This document shows, one piece after another, positions 24,940 to 33,452 of a stretch of 64,000 nt of DNA; position 1 is the first letter of the stretch, and each line of letters begins with the position of its first letter. The notes beneath the pieces were generated by a model. It was not told where the DNA came from and ran no database searches. It saw nothing but the letters and a program-made list of their open reading frames with translations. The translations under genes and the position numbers were made by a program. Origin of the DNA: QKMZ01 sp012965515 (GTDB lineage Bacteria > Cyanobacteriota > Vampirovibrionia > Obscuribacterales > Obscuribacteraceae); the NCBI GenBank assembly GCA_937879965.1, contig CALFMP010000004.1, positions 310,001 through 374,000 of the forward strand. The letters are read 5' to 3'.

Positions 24940-26492
24940 TTGCGTGGGTTCAGCGTGACGTTGTGATGCTGCAATCAGGTGGGGATGAGTTAGTTGTAAG
25001 TGTACAGACCGAGGCAAACGAGCCCCGGATGACTGTTGCTTTTCCCGAGGCGGAGACGAAGCTCATCAGCTATCGGGCCGGCTACGGACTGTCGTGGCTC
25101 TTCGCCTTGATGACCGTGGGCTTTTTCGTTTGGGCTGTTGTTTCAGGCGCTTGGTCTGTACAGCGAATCAAATTCCTGTTACTACTCGACTTGCCGGCTC
25201 TGCGGCTCTGGACTGAGATTCTCTTGAGCTGCGCGCTTCCGGTGTTTGCGATAACTCTTGGTTCTGTTACCTTGCTGATTGCGCGAAATGCGGAGGCGCC
25301 ATCCATCTCGTACACGGAGAAGGGAATTACATTCGACGAACAATGGAGTGACACTTTGCTCGGCAACGAGACGAGGGAGTGGTCCGACATTCATTCTCTC
25401 GAATGTACAGGAGTCGTCAGTCCTCGAAGCATTGCCGAATGGAAGTATTTCGACGGGTGCTCGCTCATCATCGACTTCAAATCCGGCGGTAGCGCTCTTC
25501 TCGAATTAGATCGACTCCAACGCAATGAGGTCGAAGAGTTGTTCCTGGCTGTTGAGAAGTGGTCCGACCAATCAGTCTTGTCTCGCCGCGCCCTTTTACT
25601 GGAGCGCGGGTTGGCTGCTGTGGACAATGCTATCTCTCTGAGTTACACATCCATTTGGACCGATGCGCTCGAGTCGCAGTTTGCTGCTACCAATTTCGTG
25701 CCGCTTAAGACCACTAGCAAGCTGCAAGACGGTCGTTACGAAGTGCGTATGCAACTGGCGTCTGGTGGTTTGTCGGCGGTTTACTTGGCAAAGTTAGTGC
25801 CCAACTCGCGCGTTGTTTTGAAAGAATCTGTGTTGCCGCCTGACACCGACGACAAGACGCGGGCAAAGGCGAAGGAGTTGTTCGAGCGCGAAGGGCGCCT
25901 ACTTTCTCGACTTTCACATCCACAGATTGCAAAAGTCCTGGATTTCTTTGTTGAGGACGGGAGGGACTATATTGCGCTGGAGTACATTCCCGGTGTGTCT
26001 CTTCGCCAGTTCATAAAGTCCGACAATTTTCGCGATGAAAAAACCATAGTAGCGTGGGCGGCGCAGATGGCTGATATCCTCCTGTATCTGCACGAACTAG
26101 ACCCGCCCATTGTGCATCGTGACCTGACTCCGGACAATCTTTTGGCTCGCGATGACGGCAAAGTTGCATTGATTGACTTTGGCGTATCGAACGAGTTCAT
26201 CAGTCAAGCGACTGGAACACTAGTTGGAAAGCAGGCTTACATTTCGCCTGAACAATTCCGTGGCAAAGCCGAGCCGAGGAGTGATGTTTATTCATTTGGT
26301 GCGACCTTGTATTTCTTGCTTACAGGCGAGGACCCTGAGCCGCTTTCTGTTTCACGTCCCAAGCAAGTGAAGCCGGAAATAAGTCCTTATCTCGACGAAC
26401 TCGTGGCGCAATGCACGGACATGGATGTTGAGGAACGTCCGGATGCGCGCATGATTTTGGAAACCTGTATGCGTCTTTTAGAGCGATACTAA
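24933..26492 (+). CDS. membrane-anchored eukaryotic-type Ser/Thr protein kinase, HRD-L-T-P variant
   Basis: I start at the ATG at 24933, at the end of the 95-bp element; GTG at 24885 and ATG at 24966 are alternatives. The first 250 residues hold two membrane segments (LSWLFALMTVGFFVWAVVSG and the stretch around LLSCALPVFAITLGSVTLLI) and a beta-rich PH-like part. The kinase domain follows from about residue 270: glycine loop LASGGLSAVYLA, Lys in VVLKES, catalytic loop VHRDLTPDNLL, DFG in LIDFGVSNE, and SPEQFRGKAEPRSDVYSFG. The catalytic loop has Thr where most Ser/Thr kinases have Lys (HRDLKPEN). The next gene, 20 bp on, is a paralog with the same domain plan and the same change. Likely inner membrane, with the kinase in the cytoplasm. 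Confidence 0.85.
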   Translation: MSLAWVQRDVVMLQSGGDELVVSVQTEANEPRMTVAFPEAETKLISYRAGYGLSWLFALMTVGFFVWAVVSGAWSVQRIKFLLLLDLPALRLWTEILLSCALPVFAITLGSVTLLIARNAEAPSISYTEKGITFDEQWSDTLLGNETREWSDIHSLECTGVVSPRSIAEWKYFDGCSLIIDFKSGGSALLELDRLQRNEVEELFLAVEKWSDQSVLSRRALLLERGLAAVDNAISLSYTSIWTDALESQFAATNFVPLKTTSKLQDGRYEVRMQLASGGLSAVYLAKLVPNSRVVLKESVLPPDTDDKTRAKAKELFEREGRLLSRLSHPQIAKVLDFFVEDGRDYIALEYIPGVSLRQFIKSDNFRDEKTIVAWAAQMADILLYLHELDPPIVHRDLTPDNLLARDDGKVALIDFGVSNEFISQATGTLVGKQAYISPEQFRGKAEPRSDVYSFGATLYFLLTGEDPEPLSVSRPKQVKPEISPYLDELVAQCTDMDVEERPDARMILETCMRLLERY

Positions 26493-26511
26493 ACGCAAAG
26501 AGGATTGGATT

Positions 26512-28176
26512 GTGAGCGAAAGTGGGCGCATTCTTAAACTTCCATCAAGTGAGCCTTCATCCGGTCGTTATGTCCTTCACTACAATCCTGAACGTGCTAC
26601 TTTCACGGGCGGTATTGCTGCCAGTGCGCAAAAACATTTTCTTGGTTTCGTATCAACTGTAGTCGCGAGCCTTGCGGTGTTGCTGTTCGGATTTTGCGCT
26701 GGTTTGGGAAACATTGCGATCGGCTCAGTGTTCTGTTTGTTGCTAGCTATTCTTGTGATGCTGGAACTAAGCCGTCCAACTAATCTCGAATTCACGCCGC
26801 GCGGATTTCGCGTTCATTGGCTGCACCAACTTTTCTTTTACTCAGGTCCATGGATCGATTGGGACTCTGTTACTTCGGTTTCATACAGCGAAGCTAGTTT
26901 GCCTGGGATTGAAAACGCGGAATGCTTCGAGATCACTTTTGATCAGACAGGTTATCCCATGCGTCTCTTCGAGCTGATGTCCGTTCCCATCACCGCGAAG
27001 TGCGAAAAACGAAAATTTACTCTCCGCTTTTTGGAATGTGGTTTCTTTCAAGAAGACGATCGATTGAACTTCATTCGTGCGTTGAGAACAAATGTTCCAA
27101 ACGAGAGAATCAATGCCAAGCTGCTAGCGCACGAAACCTTTGGCGAGGTTCCTTCGTACACAGCGCTCTGGTTGGAAAACTTGCATGGCGGACGAGATAC
27201 AGAGACTGGAGTTTTGCCTGAAGGAGTGAAGCTTGCTGACGGAAGATACTTGGTTGTGAAACGCCTGGGTTCCGGTGGGCAGGCCGTTGTCTATGATGCT
27301 GTAGAAAATTGTTCGGGAGAAACCATGCATCGCTCGCCTTCTGAAACTTCACCAGGGGGCGCCGGCGGCTCGCCGGCTTCGGGCGGCAAGAATGCCGCCC
27401 CTACAGTCGATCACGAATTGACTCACTCCGGCGCGATAAACTCCGGCGCGATAAACTCCGGAGCTTGTTGCGTCTTAAAGGAATTTGTTCTACCAGTGCG
27501 CGGTGGCAGGGAGATCAAACGGCGAGCAATTCAGAACATCCAGCGCGAGGCGAATCTGCTGCAGTCGTTCGACCATAAAAACATAGTCGGGTACAAAGAT
27601 TTGTTCATCGAAGGTTCGCGAGCTTATCTTGTAATGGAGCGTATCTTCGGTGAGACGTTACGAAAGAAAGTTGTGAACTCGGGCAAACTGTCTGCCACTC
27701 AAGTAATCGATCTTGCTCTTCAAATGTGTGAGCTATTGGAGTTTTTGCACGGAAGTGATCCTCCCGTGATCCATCGCGACTTCACTCCGGAGAATCTGAT
27801 GCTTACGGAGGACGGGCACCTGAAGCTAATTGATTTCAATGTTGCTCATCGTTTGGAGTCGTCTTCAACAAGAACTGTCGTCGGCAAGCATGCATACGTT
27901 CCGCCGGAACAGTTTCGAGGCAAGCCGACTGCGCAAAGCGACATCTACGCGCTGGGTGCAACAATGTATTTCCTTCTTACCGGTGAAGATCCTGAACCGA
28001 TTACACGTTCTGATCTAACGAACGATCCTGGTGTTCCTCCTGAACTCGCCTTGCTAATTATGAAAGCAACAGAGCCAAACGCTAGCGATCGGTTTGGCTC
28101 TGCTGCTGAAGTTATGGAAGCCCTTAAGGGCGTTGCTGGGTCTAAACTGCTTGATACTGCGGACCAAAGCAATTAG
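26512..28176 (+). CDS. membrane Ser/Thr protein kinase with repeat DNA inserted in its N-lobe
   Basis: GTG at 26512 has AGAGG about eight bases upstream. The layout repeats that of the preceding gene: two membrane segments (about residues 44-85), a beta-rich PH-like part, then the kinase domain from about 240. The glycine loop is LGSGGQAVVYDA and the invariant Lys is in CCVLKEFVLP, but between them lies an extra segment of about 50 residues (266-319), rich in Gly, Ser and Ala. Its DNA contains the palindrome found at 5764-5947 and a 15-bp tandem repeat (CTCCGGCGCGATAAA). The catalytic loop is IHRDFTPENLM, with Thr for Lys, and DFN replaces DFG (LIDFNVAHR). Its 3' end overlaps the convergent gene by 35 bp. 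Catalytic activity is uncertain. Confidence 0.82.
   Translation: MSESGRILKLPSSEPSSGRYVLHYNPERATFTGGIAASAQKHFLGFVSTVVASLAVLLFGFCAGLGNIAIGSVFCLLLAILVMLELSRPTNLEFTPRGFRVHWLHQLFFYSGPWIDWDSVTSVSYSEASLPGIENAECFEITFDQTGYPMRLFELMSVPITAKCEKRKFTLRFLECGFFQEDDRLNFIRALRTNVPNERINAKLLAHETFGEVPSYTALWLENLHGGRDTETGVLPEGVKLADGRYLVVKRLGSGGQAVVYDAVENCSGETMHRSPSETSPGGAGGSPASGGKNAAPTVDHELTHSGAINSGAINSGACCVLKEFVLPVRGGREIKRRAIQNIQREANLLQSFDHKNIVGYKDLFIEGSRAYLVMERIFGETLRKKVVNSGKLSATQVIDLALQMCELLEFLHGSDPPVIHRDFTPENLMLTEDGHLKLIDFNVAHRLESSSTRTVVGKHAYVPPEQFRGKPTAQSDIYALGATMYFLLTGEDPEPITRSDLTNDPGVPPELALLIMKATEPNASDRFGSAAEVMEALKGVAGSKLLDTADQSN
27381..27404. repeat. copy of the 5764-family palindrome inside a kinase gene
   Basis: GGGCGGCAAGAATGCCGCCC followed by CTAC is identical to the core of the 64-bp repeats at 5797, 5861 and 5925. 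Just upstream, GCCGGCGGCTCGCCGGC forms another hairpin. The element is in frame and encodes SGGKNAAPT. It lies between kinase strands beta-2 and beta-3. Confidence 0.92.
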
Positions 28177-29794
28177 TGAGCATCTCTCCAGCTGATCTGC
28201 GATAGCCAATTGCGTCCCGTTGTTTTCCTTGCAGGTCTCGGAGTTTTGCCATTGAGAGATATGTTTTGGCGATTTCCGGATGCCCTGCCGGCAGCAGTTC
28301 CTCGCGTACGTCTAGGCTCTCCATCAGAAGGCTTTCAGCGTTGGAAAGTTGACCCATTCCCATTTTGACATCGGCTAGCTGTGCGCGTAGTTTTGCCTTC
28401 GCCAGGCGGTGTGATGGCTTGTTCGAACCCTCAACTATCTTCAAACCTTCTTCTATTGTTCTTTCCGCCATTCGAAATTCCGATTGCACGCAATAGGCAC
28501 TGGCAAGATCTGCCATCGACGCGGCGAGGTATTCTTCGAATTGATGCGGAATCTCCTTTCTCAGCCTAATTGACTCTTGCAAGTCCGACTTGGCATTTTC
28601 GGGAGAGCCGATAGCAAGTTCAATTTTCCCTCTTAATGCAAGAGCCCCAGCCAAAGCTCGTTTGGTTCCTGCCTGATCAGGGGCTGCTGCGTTTCTCAAA
28701 TTGTCTTGCGCCAAGCGCTTCGCTTTCTCCGCGTGTGTCAGCGCATCACCATACATGCCCATGTCGAAGAGTATGGAGCCATATGATTCATTGCAAAGTG
28801 ACTCGGTATCATTGTAGTGCTTCTCGTATCTGATCGTACTTTCCTTGATCATCCGGTTGGTTGAGTCATCAAATTTGTTGACTGCTAAATCCACTTTTGG
28901 TCTACAGGCAAGCACGTTCAGTGCTTTCTTGCTTAATTCGAGCGCTTGCGGATACTTCATTTGTTCCTGCGCTATTTCGGCTTGTAAGCCGTAGGCAACT
29001 GCCGTTTCATAAGAATGAGCACTCATCGTAGAAGCAATCTTTGTGTTCAGTTTCGCAACTTTCTCGGCTAGGTCGAAACGTCGTGCTCTAGCTAACATTC
29101 CGGCGGCAGCAGGCAAGAGCGAGATGAAAGTGACGAACAAGAATCCACCGCCAACCAGAACCACAATTGCAATTGCATTGCCGGGAATGGCACCAAAATG
29201 TATGGCGTTTATGCCGTATTTGAAACCAAAAATGGCTGCAACTAAACCAGTGAAGAGGATAATCCCTTTTACCTGTTGCATCTTTGGCTGAGCTAATCCA
29301 CTGGAATTGCTCGCAGGCCGCGGACCAATAGAACTATTAGGTTGCATGCTCTTGCTCATATCTGCAAAAGCCATGAAGGCAAGAATACCTCCGAAGGCAA
29401 CAAGCGGAATCAGTACGGTGAAATTAACACCTGTTTCTAAACACGCCACCGACGGTTCACCTGGTTTGTAATGAACCTCTACGGGCTTGTCGGCTTTGAA
29501 TTTCTCTATTAGTTCTTTAGGACTTCTGAAGTTTGCGCCACCAAATATGATGCGGTCTGCTTTGAAAGTTTTTCCATCTACGACATACTGGTAATGAATG
29601 TCGGCTTCATGGTGCGACGTTCCACTTCTGGTAAACACTTCTTTGATGGTGGATGACGTCACCTTGCCTTTGACGGTTGGCCATTTCTCGCTTGAGAATC
29701 CTTGCGTACATTCATTGATTGCATAACCGCCTACCATAAAGGCTACGATGATGCGCAAAAGCTGCAAACCTAAGGAAAGACGGTCGGTGATCAT
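28142..29794 (-). CDS. membrane protein with DUF3592-like domain and TPR repeats
   Basis: I take the ATG at 29794, which has GAGG seven bases upstream, over the GTG at 29806. A membrane segment near the N-terminus is followed by a DUF3592-type beta domain (WPTVKGKVTSSTIKE, HYQYVVDGKTF, VEVHYKPGEPSVACL), then two more membrane segments (VLIPLVAFGGILAFMAFAD; about 185-225) and, from about residue 250, TPR-like helical repeats with AEKAKRLAQDN and ESLDVREELLPAGHPEIA. The last form resembles tetratricopeptide_12 units. Role: a membrane scaffold. It is convergent with the kinase gene, and their 3' ends overlap by 35 bp. Confidence 0.8.
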   Translation of the reverse strand: MITDRLSLGLQLLRIIVAFMVGGYAINECTQGFSSEKWPTVKGKVTSSTIKEVFTRSGTSHHEADIHYQYVVDGKTFKADRIIFGGANFRSPKELIEKFKADKPVEVHYKPGEPSVACLETGVNFTVLIPLVAFGGILAFMAFADMSKSMQPNSSIGPRPASNSSGLAQPKMQQVKGIILFTGLVAAIFGFKYGINAIHFGAIPGNAIAIVVLVGGGFLFVTFISLLPAAAGMLARARRFDLAEKVAKLNTKIASTMSAHSYETAVAYGLQAEIAQEQMKYPQALELSKKALNVLACRPKVDLAVNKFDDSTNRMIKESTIRYEKHYNDTESLCNESYGSILFDMGMYGDALTHAEKAKRLAQDNLRNAAAPDQAGTKRALAGALALRGKIELAIGSPENAKSDLQESIRLRKEIPHQFEEYLAASMADLASAYCVQSEFRMAERTIEEGLKIVEGSNKPSHRLAKAKLRAQLADVKMGMGQLSNAESLLMESLDVREELLPAGHPEIAKTYLSMAKLRDLQGKQRDAIGYRRSAGEMLTNCFGPQYQAV

Positions 29795-29969
29795 GTCGCA
29801 CCTCACTTTAGAAACTAGCGCCGAAGCGTGTGAAGAGGGGCTAAGCGGGGAGGAGCTTAGTCTTGAAACGAAACTGATAGAGCGGGCTCAGGATTTACCG
29901 ATTCTACGCCCGCGCTTGACAACTTGGTAAAATCGTAACAGAGCCTTCATCTTTTAGATTTTGAAGTTT

Positions 29970-31046
29970 CTATAAATATGGAATGTATCCGCTGTCGGAT
30001 GCGACCTTCTTATCTCTTGCGGCATCTTCCTCATTTCCCATTTTCTCGTATAGCTCTGCGCGAAACCAACGAGCATCCATACAATATGGATCTGCGTCGG
30101 CCGCGGTGTTCAACTCACGCGACGCCTCGTCATTTCGTCCAGCACGCACGAGTGTTAGTCCGTAGATCGCGCGAATTGACGCGTCGTGCGAACATTTGCT
30201 GACTGCTTCATGAGCGGACTGAACGGCCTTCTCGATATCACCTTTGAGCAATTGAACTTTCGCTTGTTGAACGCACCTGAGAGATTCCTCGCGCTTGTGT
30301 GCGGGAATAGCGATGTCTATATACTCCTGCGCTTTGTCTAGGTCTTTCTTCATTACACTGAGATGAGCAAGATCAAGATAAATGCAGCCTTTTGCATCGC
30401 CTAGAGATAATGCCTCTTCCATGTCTGCGATTGCTAAATCAAGTTTGCCCAATCTGCTGTACGCGTAAGATCGGATCGCAAGAGCAAAAACGTAATCTTT
30501 TCCTGAGAGCGAGCCGATTACTTCATTGCACAGATCCAGCGCCTCACCGTCTCGGTACATAGCGTGCAGCGTGAAGGCTTTGTGTACCTTTGCCGTAAGA
30601 AACGTTGGGCAATGCTTTATGACGTGATCAATGTCTTTCAGTGCTAAATCATATTCGTGCTGTTGAGTCCATGCGAGCGTCCGAATCAAATAAGTACCTT
30701 GGTGAGTCTGTCCTAACTCGATTGCTTTGGTGCAGTCTTCAATCGCTTCAGGTAAATTGTTCAGCCCGTTGTGAGCCAGTCCGCGGATGAAATGGTAGTA
30801 GCCCATATCGCCCTTGAGCTGAATCGCAACGTTGATTTTCTCAAGTGCCTTTTCCCATTGCATTAGGTTGACGTGGGCCAATGCTGCGTTGGCGAGTGCA
30901 TCTCGATCCTTCGGATTCTTCTCTAACAATTTGTCGCTTACTTCGAGAAACTTCTGCCAATCTTGAGATTCAAAGGCTTGTTTGAGAGCCCTCTGCTCTG
31001 GGCTAGCGAGCTTGTTTGATGCCCACTCAAGAATGCGGTTGAACAT
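29970..31046 (-). CDS. TPR repeat protein
   Basis: The 358 residues are almost entirely tetratricopeptide repeats of 34 residues, for example DALANAALAHVNLMQWEKAL, HFIRGLAHNGLNNLPEAIED, SYAYSRLGKLDLAIADMEEA and IRAIYGLTLVRAGRNDEASR, about nine units. There is no signal peptide or membrane segment, so it is likely cytoplasmic. It sits ten bases behind the acetyltransferase gene on the same strand and is probably co-translated. The TPR array should bind a partner protein that I cannot name. Confidence 0.85.
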   Translation of the reverse strand: MFNRILEWASNKLASPEQRALKQAFESQDWQKFLEVSDKLLEKNPKDRDALANAALAHVNLMQWEKALEKINVAIQLKGDMGYYHFIRGLAHNGLNNLPEAIEDCTKAIELGQTHQGTYLIRTLAWTQQHEYDLALKDIDHVIKHCPTFLTAKVHKAFTLHAMYRDGEALDLCNEVIGSLSGKDYVFALAIRSYAYSRLGKLDLAIADMEEALSLGDAKGCIYLDLAHLSVMKKDLDKAQEYIDIAIPAHKREESLRCVQQAKVQLLKGDIEKAVQSAHEAVSKCSHDASIRAIYGLTLVRAGRNDEASRELNTAADADPYCMDARWFRAELYEKMGNEEDAARDKKVASDSGYIPYL

Positions 31047-31056
31047 TTATCAGCTC

Positions 31057-31638
31057 CTAAATTTTCCGCGCCAGCAGATTGTAGTTTCTTTCCTTGAATT
31101 CGAATTCGTCAACAACGCGCATATGCAGCTTGTTTATGTGGGCGGCTAGTGAGCGTGGATTCGCATCATCAACGAAGCAGATGGCTACTTCGTAGTCTGT
31201 TCCGAACGTTTCAAAAAAGGAATTGTAGATTGATTCGAAAATTCCTTTTCCGCGTTGTGTCTTCGAGATGCAAATCGGACCGGTCATAACCAGCTTGTAT
31301 TGCGAGAGCGGTTTTCCTTCGAATATTATTGATTCCGCCCGTTTTTCAATGAGTTTTAGCAGTTCTTTTCCCTGGTGCAATTCCAAATGGGAAGTGCAAA
31401 GATAGCCCGCCACTTTCCCTTCATCTTCAGCCACCATCACAGCCACGTCGCGGTCGAAATTCTTGAAGTCCGCTTCCGTGAATTCTCCCTGCACGAAACC
31501 ATCTTTCAACTCGGCGTCAGCCACTTTTCCCAGGAGGCTTTCATTTTGGATGGCGATTATTTGCTCGATGTCGCTATCCCTCATCCGGCGGCAGTTTACA
31601 GACATATTTGCTTCGATGGCTCCATTTGTTTCCGACAT
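31057..31638 (-). CDS. GNAT-family acetyltransferase
   Basis: The 193 residues show a GNAT fold: N-terminal RRMRDSDIEQIIAIQNES, the strand VAVMVAEDEGKVAGYLCTSH, and the acetyl-CoA pyrophosphate loop in CISKTQRGKGIFESIYNSFF, which carries the Q/R-x-x-G-x-G/I core. The C-terminal EVAICFVDDANPRSLAAHIN matches the strand-helix after the loop. The acceptor could be a small molecule or a protein N-terminus; nothing in the sequence decides. The first Met residues (MSETNGAIEAN then MSV) leave the start a little uncertain. It is divergent from the Spy-like gene and heads a two-gene unit with the TPR gene. Confidence 0.8.
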   Translation of the reverse strand: MSETNGAIEANMSVNCRRMRDSDIEQIIAIQNESLLGKVADAELKDGFVQGEFTEADFKNFDRDVAVMVAEDEGKVAGYLCTSHLELHQGKELLKLIEKRAESIIFEGKPLSQYKLVMTGPICISKTQRGKGIFESIYNSFFETFGTDYEVAICFVDDANPRSLAAHINKLHMRVVDEFEFKERNYNLLARKI

Positions 31639-31784
31639 GCTCCAAACGCCAATTATCCCCTACCTTCAGTCAGTTCGGGCTGCCGAAGATTAAATCCCCT
31701 GCCCCGACCGAAACTTCTTTCGTACCGGCGTGTATTTGCTCTTGGAACGCGGCGGAGTCATCAATGCTGGGAGGCATGGGGGAA

Positions 31785-32318
31785 ATGAAAAACCTGGAAA
31801 GCGACCGAAACGCAAAGGGTCTTTTGGGAAAGAAAACTAGTGCAATGTTGGCTTTGGGCGCCGGCGCTCTGATTGCGGGCGCACCGTTCGTCACTCCAGC
31901 GCTTGCCGGACAGTTAAACAGCGATAGCTTAGTAGACCCAGAATGGGAAAGCGCAGTGCGTAAGCATGTTGAGAAACGCTTTTTCAATTTGATCGATGCT
32001 ACGGATTCTCAAAAGACCCAACTGGATGACGTTTTGAAACAAGCTTGCGACAGCAATCGGTCTACTCGCGAGAAGGTGAAAGAGGCGGCAGTCGACCTGT
32101 CCAACATGATGGCTGATGAGTCGGTGACGGATGAACAGATCCGCCAAAAAGTAGCTGAGATTAGAAAAATTCGGGAAAAACTGCAGGATTCTCGTCTGGA
32201 TACGGCGCTTAAGGTCCGAGCCATTCTCAACAAGGATCAGCGAAAGATAGTCTCAGACAGGGTTGTGGGATTCATTACCGGCAATCAGAGACAGCGCTTC
32301 TTGCGTTCGATGATGTAA
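31785..32318 (+). CDS. periplasmic Spy/CpxP/CnrX-like (LTXXQ) protein
   Basis: I start at the ATG at 31785: GGGAGG lies ten bases upstream at 31769-31774. The frame is open back to 31608, but that part overlaps the divergent gene. The 177 residues have a basic N-terminus, then a signal peptide (SAMLALGAGALIAGAPFVTPALAG), and a long helical mature domain with ATDSQKTQLDDVLKQA and LDTALKVRAILNKDQRKIVS. The last part is the LTxxQ-like stretch of Spy, CpxP and CnrX. Such proteins are ATP-independent chaperones or metal sensors in the periplasm. Its place directly before an ECF sigma factor and an anti-sigma factor recalls cnrYXH, where the X protein signals metal or envelope stress. Confidence 0.78.
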   Translation: MKNLESDRNAKGLLGKKTSAMLALGAGALIAGAPFVTPALAGQLNSDSLVDPEWESAVRKHVEKRFFNLIDATDSQKTQLDDVLKQACDSNRSTREKVKEAAVDLSNMMADESVTDEQIRQKVAEIRKIREKLQDSRLDTALKVRAILNKDQRKIVSDRVVGFITGNQRQRFLRSMM

Positions 32319-32348
32319 ACCGTTGGACCTGTTGAAAGGGCGGGAAAA

Positions 32349-33026
32349 ATGCTAGAGATTTGTTCACTAAATCCAATAGCCCTAAAAACGTCAGATGATA
32401 GGCACAAAGGAGCCCTCACCCTGTTTAGCAGCTTCAAAGTGAAATCGCGAATTGATGACAGCCTTGACGACTCAAGTCTCGTCAAGGCTTGTCTCAGCGG
32501 TGATAAGCGCGCTTACGAGGTGCTGCTCCGGCGCTACCAGAAGCTCGTTTACAACGTGCTTTATCAGATGGTTCATTCGCATGAGATGGCGGCGGATCTG
32601 ACGCAAGATACGTTTTTGAAAGCTTATCGGGCGCTTGGTACTTTTCGCACCGAAGGAAAGTTCAAGCCGTGGTTGTTACGCATTGCGACGAATACTTGTT
32701 TGAATGCAATACGCGACAACAAAGATCACGATTCGCTCGATGACATTCTCGAGGAGAATCCGCAAGCAGAACCAGCATACGACGAGAAGGTGGAGGAAAT
32801 AGTTGAGTGGAGACTGACTCATAAGAAATTAGAGGACGCGCTGAAGCAACTGCCTGTGCGGCATCGTCAGGTTTTTATCCTGCGCTATCAGCATGATCTT
32901 CCGTACGAAGAAATTGCAGAAGTGTCCGGCGAACCAGTGAGTACTATCAAGTCCTTGCTGTTTCGCATTCGAGAAAAGCTGCGCAAGATGCTCTCTGAAA
33001 GCGTCGAAAGCGGTATTCTCAGTTAG
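32349..33026 (+). CDS. ECF-family RNA polymerase sigma factor
   Basis: The 225 residues have region 2 (AYEVLLRRYQKLVYNVLYQM, then ADLTQDTFLKAYRALGTF with the DLTQDTF -10 recognition block) and region 4 (LEDALKQLPVRHRQVFILRY, YEEIAEVSGEPVSTIKSLLF). Region 1.1 and region 3 are absent, as expected for ECF sigma factors. About 40 residues precede region 2, so an internal start is possible. It follows the Spy-like gene by 30 bp and is followed after nine bases by a zinc-finger anti-sigma gene. It should direct polymerase to stress promoters when the anti-sigma factor lets go. Confidence 0.92.
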   Translation: MLEICSLNPIALKTSDDRHKGALTLFSSFKVKSRIDDSLDDSSLVKACLSGDKRAYEVLLRRYQKLVYNVLYQMVHSHEMAADLTQDTFLKAYRALGTFRTEGKFKPWLLRIATNTCLNAIRDNKDHDSLDDILEENPQAEPAYDEKVEEIVEWRLTHKKLEDALKQLPVRHRQVFILRYQHDLPYEEIAEVSGEPVSTIKSLLFRIREKLRKMLSESVESGILS

Positions 33027-33035
33027 AGGAGAGAG

Positions 33036-33452
33036 GTGACTAAGATGAGTAATTTGGATTGCAATAAGGCGAGGGACATACTTAGTTCTAGCCTACCTCG
33101 CGAGGCGACGGATGCCAGTGTCGACACGCACTTGAAGGTGTGCACCAGCTGCAGTGCCTGGTCGACTCAGATGAGGGAAATTGAAACTGTTGCTGCTAGC
33201 ATGCCTCAGTTTGATGTGTCAGAAGCATTGACTCAAAATATTTTGAAAGCGGTGGAGTCTGAACCTGCGCAATTGGGAAGTTCGTATTGGCAGTCAGTTG
33301 CGATTTGGGTTCTGTGTAGCGTCGCGACAGGATTTATGGCGTTTGAAACAGCCGAAAATGCTCAAGGTTTGGCAGCATGGGCAATCGGGCTTGGCATTGT
33401 TTATGGCGTTTATCTGCTCGTTGGTTCGAGTAAAGAGGTTGAGACTGCTTGA
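33036..33452 (+). CDS. zinc-finger (ZAS) anti-sigma factor, membrane-bound
   Basis: The N-terminal 45 residues carry CNKARDILSSSL and the His-x3-Cys-x2-Cys motif HLKVCTSC of the ZAS fold that grips ECF sigma factors. Residues from about 85 form two hydrophobic segments (VAIWVLCSVATGFMAF and AAWAIGLGIVYGVYLLVG), so it should sit in the inner membrane with the ZAS domain inside. GTG at 33036 and ATG at 33045 are both preceded by AGAGGAGAGAG. The next gene starts inside its stop codon. Release of the sigma factor by a signal from outside is the usual logic. Confidence 0.86.
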   Translation: MTKMSNLDCNKARDILSSSLPREATDASVDTHLKVCTSCSAWSTQMREIETVAASMPQFDVSEALTQNILKAVESEPAQLGSSYWQSVAIWVLCSVATGFMAFETAENAQGLAAWAIGLGIVYGVYLLVGSSKEVETA

